A DNA stretch of 64,000 nt, from NCBI GenBank assembly GCA_001692895.1, contig KV748197.1, positions 1,245,813 to 1,309,812 of the forward strand. The letters are read 5' to 3'. The notes beneath the pieces are model-generated. The model saw only the letters and a program-made list of their open reading frames with translations, had not been told where the DNA came from and ran no database searches. The stretch comes from Cenococcum geophilum 1.58 (Eukaryota > Ascomycota > Dothideomycetes > Gloniales > Gloniaceae). Position 1 is the first letter of the stretch, and each line of letters begins with the position of its first letter. The position numbers and the translations under genes are program-made. Below, piece after piece: positions 48,063-60,276 of this stretch.

Positions 48063-49502
48063 TTACCTCAGCGAGCTCAGACCAAGAAATCGATTGTGCG
48101 GATATAGGAATATCCGCACCGTCCGCTAAGCTGATTTAGGACGGCAATCGTTTTCGTGGTCTGAGAGACTTTGGCGAGATTTATAGGAAAACCTAAACAC
48201 GGTTTATATGAGAAGACCTTATTAACTTTAACAAATTAATCTACCCTCCCACAATACCTATTAATATAAAAATTACACTAAATTATAGAGAAAAGCCTAC
48301 TCTATAAGTTATGAGATCTTTAGCTCCTTATACACGCGCGATATTAGAGGAGTTCGTTACCGCAGAGGCTCTAATTCCACTGCCCTACTAAGGCGCGTAG
48401 TAAACACGCTTACGCCTACGCCACTAGCCCTCTTCGCAACTAGTAGGTATTCCATCTGCTATATACCTATTTAATTTATTTACTTTACAGCCTTTATAGG
48501 TTATGGTGTAGGCCCTAATAGAGTTATAAGCTCCCGCGTCTGTGTAGAGCTGTAGAGCTTTGTAAGAGCTCTGCAGAACGAAGCTTAGGGGGAGACCTGC
48601 ACGGAGCTCTGCACGGAGCTCTGCACGGAGCTCTACTAAGGCTCTGCGGAGGCTCTGCACGAAGCTCCGTACGAAGCTCTGTAAAAAGCTCTACTCGAAG
48701 CTCTGTAAAAGCTCTACTCGAAGCTCTGCTCGAAGCTCTGCTTAAAGCTCTGCTTGAGGCTCTGCTCGAGGCTCTGCTCGAAGCTCTACTCGAGGCTCTG
48801 CTCGAAGCCCTATATAGACCCCAAGCTCTACTAACACGCAGCACTAATATACTAGGAAGGTTTTACAATTGCCCGTACGAACGCCCGTACGAACGCCTAT
48901 ACAATCGTCTCTACAAACGTCTCTGCCAATTGATCGCCCGTACAAACGTCTGCACGTCTGCACGGCTACACGTCTGCACGCCTGCACGTGGCTCTGCACG
49001 AATCTCTGCACGAAGCTCTACTGGCTCTGCACGAGGCTTTACTAAGGCTCTGCACGAGGTTCTGCCCCCTAGCAGTAGTGGAGGCACTCCGGGCCAAAGG
49101 AGGATATTTTCAAGGAAGGACCCAACTACAGCACCTACTAAGTGTTGCAATGGCTTTAAGTAGTAGATGTCTATATATCTGTATAGTTTTATCTATATTA
49201 GCAGGACTATTTATAAGATATAATATGTGCTTATGCTTTTAACAACGCGTTTTTTAACTTTAACGAAATTAATGTTAGGACCGAGCAATAGCCGTATTAT
49301 AAAATTCGTACCATTTAGAAGCCCTAGTTCTTAAAAAATATTGTATTAACTTTTGGTAATAATAACGCGTTGTATGAATTGAATGGATTTATGCTTTTAA
49401 CAAAACTCGCCAAAGCCTCTCAGACGTGATTTTGCAATTCGGAAGACGGCGTAGGTTATTCCGATGCTAGCTAAAAAATCGCGTCTGAGCTCGCTGAGGT
49501 AA
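48063..49502. mobile_element. 1.44-kb non-autonomous relative of the 30.6-kb transposon
   Basis: The ends TTACCTCAGCGAGCTCAGAC and its reverse complement are perfect 20-bp inverted repeats. The 9-bp duplication GGCACCGCG lies at 48054-48062 and 49503-49511. The uninterrupted sequence is preserved in the other LTR at about 50655, proving the insertion. It shares with the 30601-37043 element the TT start, a CTCAGAC hairpin at each end followed by CTTTGGCGAG, the subterminal TTAACTTTAAC(G)AAATTAAT block and the ATATCCGC octamer. Inside it has an array of AGCTCTGC-type units and no gene. Confidence 0.88.
48541..48830. repeat. GC-rich 10-12-bp repeat array inside the 1.44-kb TIR element
   Basis: Units such as GAAGCTCTGCTC and GGAGCTCTGCAC repeat more than 20 times, with extra units at about 49000-49055. 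The unit is essentially that of the array inside the hAT element at 6.6-7.5 kb, although the two host elements belong to different transposon types. Confidence 0.85.
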
Positions 49503-49892
49503 GGCACCGCGATCCTTACGATCCTCTATGAACAACCATCATACAACCTAACAAGACTACGATTACGACATTACGTGATATTAGCCTTAGGTCATGTGTT
49601 CCGACATTGATTAATGAATGCGCATAGATTAAGCACTTGACCTAGGGCATTCTGCGATTATAATTTAAGAAGACGTTCGGCAGTCTTGTGGATTGAGCAA
49701 GTTGTACGACGTTCGGCAGTCAGCTACTTGCTTTGTCGTAAAGAGTAGTAGAAAGGCAAAAAGCGTTTGGTAGCTTTTAGAGCGTTCGGCAGCTCTCTTT
49801 TTACTATTGCTACCTCCCTGTCGATCTTTAGAGCGTACGGCAGCGAACTAATCGATTCTGGTATCAGGAACACCACAAGCTAGGCTTCTACC

Positions 49893-50135
49893 AATCAACG
49901 GCCCTGCCAGCCTACCATACCTCAATCAACGGCCCTACTAGCCTGCCACATACAATCAATCGACGGCCCTACCAGCCTACCATACCTCAATCGACGGCCC
50001 TACCAGCCTACCATACCTCAATCGACGGCCCTGCCAGCCTACCATACAGTCAATCGACGGCCCTGCCAGCCTACCATACAGTCAATCGACGGCCCTGCCA
50101 GCCTACCATACAGTCAATCGACGGCCCTGCTAGCC
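49893..50135. repeat. Eight tandem 26-29-bp repeats in the TRIM-like element
   Basis: The unit is about CAATCGACGGCCCTGCCAGC then CTACCATA, repeated eight times with small spacers (CCT or CAGT). The last four units are the most alike, suggesting recent expansion at that end. Confidence 0.92.
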
Positions 50136-50549
50136 TGCCCTCCATTGCCACCCGAACGACCCTATCGCTGGTACCGTACTACTACCTACACAGACAATAA
50201 TCGTGCCGATATGCATACGATACATTAACCAACCGATAGCGCCAATACGCCTGCTATCACGACCCGACCAAACAATCGTGCCGATGCGCCTGCGATCTAC
50301 CGACCGACCGATAGACGAGCTCTACGTTCAACCACTATCACCACCCGATACTCGCACCGTACCGCTACCTAAATCTAACAACTATTGCGCTAATACGCCT
50401 GCGACCTAAACACGACTAGGTAGAGCTTTACTCCCTAGAATACAACCCCGTCGCTAGCACCGTACTGCTAGCGTTAGAATATATAGACAAAGGTTACGCG
50501 GTCACGTGTCTTAGGATAGCTGTTTTACGCACAAAGAAAGAACTGCTAG

Positions 50550-50757
50550 TGTCGGAATATATAGACAGAAGTTACGTGGTTACGTGTCGTTAACATGTCG
50601 TTGTCGTGTCTTTAATTAGTTATCCTTATGGTAACTAATCAACCCCCTACTTAGGCACCGCGATCCTTACGATCCTCTGTGAACAACCATCATACAACCT
50701 AACAAGACTACGATTACGACATTACGTGATATTAGCCTTAGGTCATGTGTTCCGACA
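50550..50757 (+). repeat. 3' LTR of the TRIM-like element
   Basis: 208 bp, TGTCGGAATATATAGACAG to GTGTTCCGACA. A second, partial LTR start (GAATATATAGACAAAGG, then CACGTGTC) lies at about 50477-50512, also preceded by CTGCTAG, as if an earlier LTR edge had been duplicated. Confidence 0.92.
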
Positions 50758-52635
50758 ATAGCATAGGGAACCTACCCCCCTAAAAATAATATCCGGGTAT
50801 ATAATTATAATATAACCAAATATAGAAAAAGTAGAGGGGCTTAGGGGATAATTAGAAACAGAAGTCCTTACGGAGATTTATAAAGAGGTCTATAACGCTA
50901 TTATAGTCCAGCACCTTAGGAGCAAAAACATTAGAGTTACCTTAAGGGACTAATAGGTAAAGGAATAAGCTATTAGGGCAGGGGATAGGCTAGGAAAACG
51001 TATTAGTATAAAAGTGCTCTATAAAGATTACCCAGTTAAAGTCCTAGCGGTTCCCCTAAGCCTTAGGGTAGAAAAGGGACGCTAGGTAGATAATATAGCA
51101 ACTATATATAAGATAGTAAAACAAACGGAACGCCTTATACTAGGACTTAAGATTACCTAAATCTAATAGCTTTAATAGGAAAATATAAACCAGGCATATA
51201 ATAAAAATAATAAAAGAATATAAGGGTCGCTAGAGACTTACTAGGGAAACGCCGGTTAAACGTATAGCTCCCTTATTATTAGTATACATACACTAGGAAT
51301 GTAAAAACTCCTTATTTAAAAAGGTATTATTATAAATGGCCTTATATACAACGCAAGGCTCTATAACTACAGACTTCGCCTAAAATAATATTATCGCTAT
51401 ATATAATAGGGACATACTTAATCCATATACGCAGTATAGGTATGCTACGGCCACTATATAGGCCCCTATAATATAAGATACTACCTAAATTAAGACTAAA
51501 TAAAATACGTAAACTGCCACTAAAGCATATATAAGGCGTAGGAAAGAGAAAACTACATTAAATATAAAAGACGGAAGGTAAGGGCTTAATAGCTGCGGGA
51601 ATAACTGTACGCTAGGTTATATAAATAAAAATAACAGGCAATAAGCTAGGGGGGCATAGGTGTCTTTCTAGCGTTTCCTACCTTTAATACTAGGGGGCTA
51701 GGCCAGCTATCCTAAGCCTTAATAGGCTAGAAGTAACGCTACGCGATATTACTAGACCGTATAGGGATATAAAGGTTATAGGGGATATAAGGGAGAGGAC
51801 GCCCTATAGGAAGACTCTTATAGACAGCTATAGCAAGCTTAAGACCGGGATAATTAAGAATTAGACTTAACGCGGTAAATATAACATTCGCAGCTAACTT
51901 TTAAAGGGTATATAGCTAACTAGTAAGAATAGGGGAAGAACCGAAGATAATATTAGATTTAGATATAGAAGCGCTAGTAGGAATATAAGACACGGGAATA
52001 GAAAGCTCTATATAAAATAAGTAGTAACTAGGGTGCAGATATAAGAGATAGAAGTTTTAAATATTTTAGAGAAAGTAGAAATAGAAGAAGCGAGGAACGA
52101 TAAAGAGGCAAAGAACCCTCGCTGGGGGTCCGCCATCTATCCATTATATAGTATAACTATAGCAATATAAACCACTATCTTATAAGGCCCTTACTAGACA
52201 GTCTAGACCTAAAGAAATACCATATCCTTACTATATAAGAGCCGTACTATAATACCTACACATAATTAATATACTGCCCCTAAGGATTCTAGCTCCTATA
52301 TAAACCAAAAGCAGCTATACGCGTATGCTTTATAATTAGTAAGACTATCAGCCTGTCCTTATAGTTATAGTAGGCAGTTAATCCAGATATTATAGTTATA
52401 ACAATCTAGATATATAGAGGACTGGTATAAATCATTAATATATATAACCCTAGGGTTAAAGGGGTCCTATAAACAGAGAACATTATATTAATAATAAGCT
52501 TACTTAAAACCGAAGGCATAGAGTCTATCTTATTAGGAGATATAAACCTCTACCACCCGTAATAGGGGGGTATCTACGTTACTGCTAAACGATAGGCAAA
52601 GTGCCTACTAAAAGCTATAAATACCTAGGGCCTTA

Positions 52636-53060
52636 TATAACGGAACCTTATAGTAGGAACTACGGTGGGTCCTATTATTAGGCTAGGTGTATAGGAAATG
52701 CAAGTATAGAGTTAACAACGTAATAATAACTGGTAGAGTAGTTGCCTAATAGATTAACTCTAATTATATTCTGAGAATTACTATAAGGAAGGAACTATCT
52801 AGGTAGGGACTAAGGGTCCTTAAATACACAACCGTACTCCTATAAAATCCTTTTTATATATAATATACGTCTTATATATAAGGTACGTAAGTTCCTCTTA
52901 TTCCTCTTATTTAATATATAGCATATTATATAACCTTAGTTACTATTCCTTATTATATAGTTTTATTAGCTCTATCCTAGACTATACCTAAATTAACTAA
53001 CTAGCTTCTTCCGTCTCTTCTCTAAGTAATTATAATATTATACTTAAAGCGTCCATAATA
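52636..53060 (-). repeat. Gypsy A copy 2 3' LTR
   Basis: Starts TATAACGGAACC and ends AAAGCGTCCATAATA, 425 bp, matching the 427-bp LTRs of copy 1 in reverse complement. Confidence 0.88.
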
Positions 53061-56000
53061 CTATCTCTCTCCTCTTTATCTTTATCCTTAAAGATTTAAA
53101 ACATCTTTAAGTCGTTTACTAAAGGTATAATATCTGTCTAATTAATTTAGTTAATATTATTGCTTATTATACCTAAAGCAATTTCTTCTTTATACGCCCA
53201 ACGTCGTGCTCGCACTATTACTGCAATATTATTTCTTAGTAAGATTATACCGTCTCTATATTCTTATTATTTAAAAGAGGGGTTAGTCTATATTATGTTA
53301 GCGAACCTATCTTCGCGACAACCGTCCTCTTACTTAAAGTACACTAAAGCGAATATTTATTCGTCCTATAACGTTCGCTTTACCTCTAATACTAAATATA
53401 CGCGACCTATTACTCTAAATAGTCGTCTAGTTCCTTAATTAATTTATCTTAGGGTCTTATATTTAATCTACTGCTGCGCGGCTAGATAGTAAACTATCTT
53501 AAGCCCTTACTAAATTAGAATGTTCTTATAATGCGGAACAGAAGGCCCTAAATACTTAAATCGCGGCGTCTACCTATTTGCTTTATCTTAAGAAGGTCTA
53601 TAAGAAGGTGCGTTCTAAGAAGTAAAAACTTATAGAATAAGGTTTATAGGAACTTAGTAATAAAAAAACGGATTCTCTTCTAACAGAGAAGGAAATATAT
53701 CTAAATAGCTCGGCAACTACTCTTCTTAGGTCCCCTTTAGGTGACTTATTCTTTAGTAATCCTTCTTTATTAATACTGCCTAACCAAATTTCTTCCGATA
53801 CTCTTATACCTTTCTTATAGCGTTCTTTAAATTCTCTAGTAGCTCCTAGGTAGTCTTAGTATAGCCTATCTACTTAACCTTATACTATATTTTATTATCG
53901 ATGTCCTTATAACTAACGATCTTTAAAACTTACTATTTATCCTCTTCCTGTCCTTTATATATGTCTGCTTTGTAAACTAGTAGCTTAACATTCCCGTATA
54001 CTAACTCTAGCATTGCGATATATTATATAGGGTAGATCTTTATTTTAGCTAGTAGGTTTAACTTATATATAACCGGTAAAATCCTTTATATAATCTTAAA
54101 AGGTCCTAGTCTAACGTAGTCTAACTTCTTACTTAGTTGTTAACTCTTAAAAATTTTATATAGTAGCTATACTTTATCTCCCTCCTTAAGATCTAGTCCC
54201 TTAGATCTCTTAGCATTATAATACCTTTTTATTCTCTCTTATACTTTCTTTACTAATTCCATAAGGTCTATATAAAGATTTATTAACGTCTTTATCCTTT
54301 CCTTAGCTATACTACTCGTTTTCTTTACTTACTGTAGTAATAACGATATTCTTAGCTTATATCTATAATTTGCCTTAAATAGTAATATGCCTATTCCTTT
54401 TTAAGGTGTTATATTATATATAAACTATATAACTAATAATAGCGATACCTAATTATTCTATATATAATTAATATAATACCTTAAATACTACTCTAGTATC
54501 TAATTTAATCTTTTCGTTTAACCGTCTGTTTGCGGATAATATACGGTAGAAGTTACTACTTAAACTCCTTACTCCGCTAAGAATACCTCCTAGAATGCTG
54601 CTATAAATCTTAAATCTCTATCTAATATAATCTTACTTAGTGCTCTATATTTTACGAATACTTCTTTAACGTAGATTCTAGTGATATCTTCCGCTAAGAT
54701 TTCTTCTATATATGCTATAAAATATCCCCACTTTATAAGCTTGTCTACTATTACTAAGATTACGTTATAATCTTATCCGGTAATAGAATCTCTTAATTTT
54801 AGCAACTTAATAATAAAGTTCTATAATATAACCTCCTATAGTCTTTCTAGTATTTTAATAGGTTATAGCCCTTTATATAGCTTATGCCTTACTAGTTTAT
54901 TCCTTTAGCAATCTAGATATTCTTTTATAACCCTCCTAGCTATTCTCTAGATTCTATTAATAATATACTTCTCTTAAAGTCTTAATACTAAGCCCATAGC
55001 TCCGTTATGTCCTTAAGTTAATCCCTTATAGAATTCTTTTACAAATTGCTCCGCTATACTTCTTAGGATGTATTTTACTTCTTAATTTTTATATATATCT
55101 AACTATAGATCTTTTAGCTATGCTTCTAGAATTCTTTACTCCTAAAAGCTTTCTAGTATCTTATAGACTTTCTTTAATTCCTTATTTTCTTAAGTTATTA
55201 TAATTTTTGGATAATTATACCTGATTAATCTATCTATATCTTTTTGCAGTAAAGCCCCTAATAGCTTCTTATTACTTTCTAGTTTAGCTTTATAGCTTAG
55301 AGCATCTGCCCGCGTATTATCTGTACCCTTAGTATACTAAATCTTGAAATAGTATTCTATAAGCATCTCTGCCTATTTAACCTATCTTTAGTTAAGTTCC
55401 TTTATTATTAGAAATCCTATTAGGTTCTTATAATCTATCTTAACTATAAATAGTTTCTCTATACCTTATAAGAATACTCTTTATTCCTTTAATACTGTAA
55501 CTATACCTAATAACTCCTTATTATAGATGTTATAGTTTAACTCTAGTAGTGTTATCTTTTAACTATAGTATACCACTAGGTGCTATCCATCTTAATATTT
55601 CTATATAAATTACGCCCCTAGTATATAATTTAATATATCTATCTCTATAACCGTTTCTAGTCCTAGTTAATAGATTTTAAGAACTAGCTCCTAGGTAAAT
55701 AACTCTTTAACTTTCTTAAAGAGTTCTCTTTACTCCTCTCCCTATACCTATAGTTCTTCTTTTTTCGCTAATCGCGTAAATAGCTTAATATCCTTTAACT
55801 ATTACGCTATAAACCTTCTATAGTAATTACAAAACCCTAAAAATAATCTTAACTGCATAACGTTCTCTAGTTCTTACTAATTTACTATAGCCTTAATCTT
55901 CTTTAAATCTATACTAAGTTGGCCTAGTTTAATAATAAATCTAACGAAATCGGTCTTCCTAGTAAAAAACTTATATTTCTTAATTGCTACTAGCATCTAT

Positions 56001-59000
56001 TCTTCCTATAGTCTCTTTAAAACCTATTTAATATATTCCCCGTGTTCTTCCTTAGTTATTAAGTAGATAATAATATCGTTAAGGTATACCATAATAAATT
56101 TATCTAAGTGTTCCCCTAATATATTATTAATATACTTCTAGAATATTACTAATACATTTATAAGCCCGAATTGCATAATTAGTGGTTTATATAGTCCTTC
56201 CTTTAATCTAAAGACTGCCTTTTATTCATTGCCTTCCTTAATTCTAATCTAATGGTACGCCTATCTCAGATCTATCTTTATAAAGATTTGCGCATTACCT
56301 ATCCTATCTTAAATTTCGCTAATTAAGGGTAAAGGATACCTATCCTTTCTAGTAATGCTGTTTAACTGCCTATAGTTAATACACAGTCTTAGTTTACTAT
56401 TTTTCTTTAATACGAACAGTACTAGATAACCTGCTAATAACTACAATAGTCTAATATATCCCTTTCGTAGATTTTCTTAAATAAACTCTTTTAATACTCT
56501 ACCTTCCTCTTTAGTAAGCTTATAGATTAGAAAGAACTTTAGATTTATTCCTAGTTCTAATTTTATCTTATAGTCCTACGCTATATAATCTAACAGCTTT
56601 TTATTTTTTAGTAACCATAATTTCTTACTATACTTATAGTATCTCTTTAGTATATAACTTAAGCCTTACTTAGTCTCTTTATATATCGCTCTAACTTAGT
56701 ACTATACTAACTTAGCTTATTATTACATCTTATAGCGTTAAGTATCCCTAATATTGACTTAACCTATAATCCAATCGATTTTTAGATTGTATTTCTATAA
56801 CTAAGGCATTCCTAGTACTGCCTTATTATTCCCCAATAGTAATATATTAAAAGACATCTTAATTTATCTCCCTTTAATGGTTAACTAAATAGGTCCTATT
56901 TTAAGATTAATAATCCCTCCTCTATAGGCTATTAGATCTCCTAAAATTATTACTAATAGGTAAGGTTCCTCCTTTTATCTATAAGGTAATCCCATTCTTT
57001 TAACTGCTACTAGTAAGATATGGTTTCGCATTACTCCACTATCTATTAACGCCTTAAACTATTAATCTTACTATTTAACTTATAAATTTAGGTGTTATCC
57101 TTAAATTCCCTTAAGGGTCTAAGGCTCTACTACTAACTCCCTCTAATTCTATAGGCCTCTACTTTTCCTAACTATTAGCTGCTTAATCCTTATATACTTA
57201 GCTTACTCTTTAGCTAATACCTAGTTTGCTTTTTATCTTTAATATACTATAAACACATATTTTCTAGGCATTCCTACTACTATCGTTCGTCTAAGCATTC
57301 TTCTATAAGGAATCTTCCTAGTTAAAGTATTAAACTTCCTTCCTTTTAAACTTCTGCTAGATGCCATCTATATATAAACTTAGCATTCTTATACTATCGC
57401 TTGTCTATTATCTAGTATATCCTTATAGGGTATTTCTAATTCTTTTCCTTCGGATTCTTATATATCTCGCATATATTATCTATATACGCGATCTATAATA
57501 ACGTATAATATACTAGGTGCTTTAGGTTAACTCTTAGCTTGTCTTTATCCTTAAGTTTAAACCTCTATTATACTAATCTAAACGTTATAACTTTATTTGC
57601 AGGTATTAAGATATATCTCTTACTTCTCTAGTCCTCTAATCGTTCCTCTAAATCCTTTAACGTTATAATTAAGGCTTCTTTAATATAAGTTATAGCCTTC
57701 TTTATAATCGGGTGGTCTTAAATAACTTTCTCGTCTAACTATATATAGAAATCTTCCTACTTATCGTTGTACCTCTACCTATACCACTTTTAGTATAGCT
57801 GCTAGAGTGTATACAGTTTATCCATAAGGAAGTATCTTCTTATTGCTGCGTTATAATAGCCCTTTATATATCGTTCTTCGAACCTAATAAGGATTTCTAG
57901 ATCCTCTTTATCTTCTAGTTTGGTAAGCCACTTGGCTCTTAGTATGCCTATTCTAGACCTATTAGTAATTCTTCGTACTAGCGCTCTATCCCTTATACGT
58001 CCCAATATACTAAATCTTTTATTTAGTTTTTATTCTTGCTATATAATAATTCTTTACCTAAACTCTTCCATAGTTTCCTTTAGTTTACGCCTTACGCTTA
58101 AATTCTTAAAGTCCTCTTACTTCTTAATCTTAGTATTAACTTTTTAATCTTTAGTCCGAATACTATATTCTACTAATAAGTCCTCTAAGTCTATATATCT
58201 GTCTCCTAATTTAGTTGCTATTTATATTACAGATTCTCTAATCTATAAAGAAGCCCCTTACCTCTTACTTATAGGTGTCCTAATTTATACTCCGAATTCT
58301 TAGTCCCTTAGATTTTTTAATTCTAAGCTTACTTCTAACTTAAGCCTTACTCCTACCTTAGTCTAACTAGGCCTACTTAGTGTTCTTATCTCGTCTTAAG
58401 AGTCTTAAATCTCACTTATCTCGTCTTAAGAATCTTATACCTTTAGGAAACTTTATCCTAAGCTTATTCGTATATCGCTAAACTAAGCTACTACTCTACT
58501 CTATCAGTTTTCGTCTGTTATAGGTCCTTAAGCTTACCTTATCTCGTCTTAAGAATCTTAGTCATCTCTTATCTCGCTATAAGAATCTTAAGCCTATAGC
58601 CTTTTGCCTTTATTAAGTACCAAAGTAGTTCGCTATCCTACTTCTCTTACGTCTTGTAAAGCGATAGACATTATATCTAGTAGGGTCTTAATCCCTACTA
58701 ATATTCCCTATTCTATAGTAAAATTATTCTCTACCTTTAGTATAATATCTCTAATAGCTATATATTTCTAGTAAACCGCTCTTATTACCTTATCGTTACA
58801 AAATATTTCGCCTATATTAAATTTATTATCCTTAATATCCGATCTACAAACTAGTTCGTTAGTTCCTCTATACTATATAGATTTTAGCTCCTATAGCTAA
58901 TAGCTTACGCCATACTTAGCGTCTTTATAAATTTAGCATATATTATTATAACAAAATGCAAAACTTTTAATTAAATATTCTTTTATTCCTTATAGTACAC

Positions 59001-59889
59001 TATTATCCCTCTATATATATATATCTTCTACTATTAGTCTTATTCCCTTTATTATATAGTAACTCTAACTATCTTTATAATCCCTTATAAAGTAACCCTA
59101 TTTTCCGCAATTTATATAAGCTCCATCTTTAAACTATTAACTTTACTATAGAGTCCACCTAAACGTCTTCTACTACTAAGATCCCTGGTTTAGCCTCTAC
59201 TCCTTAGTCCTGTAATTACTAAATCCTTAACCTTTAGGTTTCTACGGTTTTTTACTCTATCTCTTATAGGCTTCTTTAGTACTACTTAGGTCTATTAACT
59301 CTACGCTATACCATAGTTTTTAACTTAGCTTTAGTTATTACGTACTTTACGCCTTATATAACTATAGAACTCTATCCTAACCTCTCTTAGCCTATTCCCT
59401 TTAGTAGATCCAATTATTAATCTTAATTACTTAATCTATTAGTTCCCTTAGGGTATCTATATCTTCTATTAGGATAATTACATCCTAAATTTTAGCCTTA
59501 AGTCCCTGTTTATACTATACTATAAGCGCCCTATTATTCCACTCTACTTATATTACTAACGTCTAGAACTACGTTATATACTTAATTGCTAAGGTCCGTT
59601 ACATAATATCTTAGAGTTTTCTTTCTACCGTAGTCACTATCTTTAGGTCTCCGAATATTTATATAAGTCGCTCTATAAATCTATTTTAGCTTAAGAACAT
59701 AAACCGTACCTCTTGGTTTATTATTATTATTCCGTTTACCTAGATTTCTATAAGGTAAGGCTTAAACCATTTAAGTACTCTTCCTGTTAAGAACAATCCT
59801 GCGTATACTATTTAATCTATAGGTATTACCAGCTTTGCTCCTTCCTGTGCTACCTTAAAGTGCATTTATATAAGGAATCCTGTAAGCTT
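53061..59889 (-). pseudogene. Gypsy A copy 2 gag-pol remnant
   Basis: Same protein order as copy 1 on the opposite strand. The 68-codon linker between gag and protease is still open at 57802-58005 (starting MGRIRDRALVRRITN), differing from copy 1 at a few residues explained by transitions. The rest is full of stops. Confidence 0.85.
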
Positions 59890-60104
59890 TGCAGTGCGAA
59901 GAATTTAATGAACGACTTGATTGTAAATGTAGCTCTAAAGTATCTATATATACACGAACAAAGGTAGGTCACAAGAACCCCTTAATCTTATCCTTAATAT
60001 AGCCGTAATTGTCATTTTAGGCTAATTAAGGCCGGCTGTAACTATTACGTTTCACAGTAGGTAATACAGCAGTGTCTTTGACGTAGTACTGGTAGTCGGT
60101 TACA
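59890..60104 (-). repeat. Copia 3' LTR
   Basis: On the minus strand TGTAACCGACTACCAG to CTTCGCACTGCA, 215 bp. The boundary is set by the polypurine tract on one side and by alignment with uninterrupted Gypsy A gag (about 15175) on the other. Confidence 0.85.
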
Positions 60105-60276
60105 TACCCCCCTAGATTTAACGGTGTGGTTAAAGCTGTAGAAAATAAAAATGAAGGTAGAGACTATACCAAAATAGGAAACTTAGATACGATTTAGGAG
60201 TAGCAAAGGGGTAGGGCAATTATGACCGTATATTGCGAATATTGCGAATATCGCGAAGCGGATATTGCGGATATTG

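Larger units (their letters stand above)
47950..49606 (+). repeat. 5' LTR of the TRIM-like element, interrupted
   Basis: The LTR is split after GGCACCGCG at 48062 by the 1.44-kb TIR element and resumes at 49503. Without the insertion it would be about 208 bp, equal to the 3' LTR at 50550-50757. Confidence 0.9.
47950..50757 (+). mobile_element. Small non-coding LTR element (TRIM-like)
   Basis: The LTRs share TGTCGGAATATA...TGTTCCGACA ends and are flanked by the 5-bp duplication ATAGC (47945-47949; 50758-50762). The internal part (49607-50549, 943 bp) has no gag-pol coding. It holds 26-29-bp tandem repeats and several GTTCGGCAG motifs at 49670-49860. AAAGAAAGAA before the 3' LTR is a weak polypurine candidate. 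Orientation is given relative to that tract and is provisional. Movement would require proteins of another LTR retrotransposon. Confidence 0.85.
47480..52635 (+). mobile_element. LINE copy 2, 5' part, split by a small LTR element
   Basis: Same 5' block (GGAGCTCTTGCTGCACCTGG) and same order as the LINE at 10565. It runs 47480-47949 and 50758-52635. ORF1 zinc knuckles are at about 51375-51560 and the endonuclease motif LLGDINLYHP at 52530-52559. It is interrupted at 52636, just after GGGCCTTA, by inverted Gypsy A; the remainder lies beyond the window. The boundaries were checked against copy 1, where GTATAGGGAACC and GGGCCTTAAGC are continuous. Confidence 0.85.
52636..59889 (-). mobile_element. 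Gypsy A copy 2, inverted, truncated by Copia
   Basis: The 3' LTR (52636-53060) is the reverse complement of the 14472-14898 LTR. The internal sequence follows the same map as copy 1: chromodomain about 53.8-53.95 kb, integrase about 54.4-55.1 kb, RNase H 55.3-55.7 kb, reverse transcriptase about 55.9-56.6 kb, protease near 57.0 kb, gag 58.9-59.9 kb. The homology ends at 59889 within gag, where Copia is inserted after AGCTT. The 5' end must lie right of the window. It is RIP-degraded like copy 1. Confidence 0.9.

Noticed and set aside
48424-49242. Open frames of 77-106 codons in the 1.44-kb TIR element
   Set aside because: Same repeat-driven low-complexity frames as in the hAT array; no start context, domain or conservation to support coding.
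49893-50135. Regular repeats resembling a CRISPR array
   Set aside because: The units are contiguous with spacers of only about 3-4 bases, and the setting is a eukaryotic LTR element; they are ordinary tandem repeats.
53160-53438. 92-codon plus-strand open frame inside Gypsy A copy 2
   Set aside because: It is antisense to the 3' end of the retroelement and the matching stretch in copy 1 (about 21660-21920) is not open.
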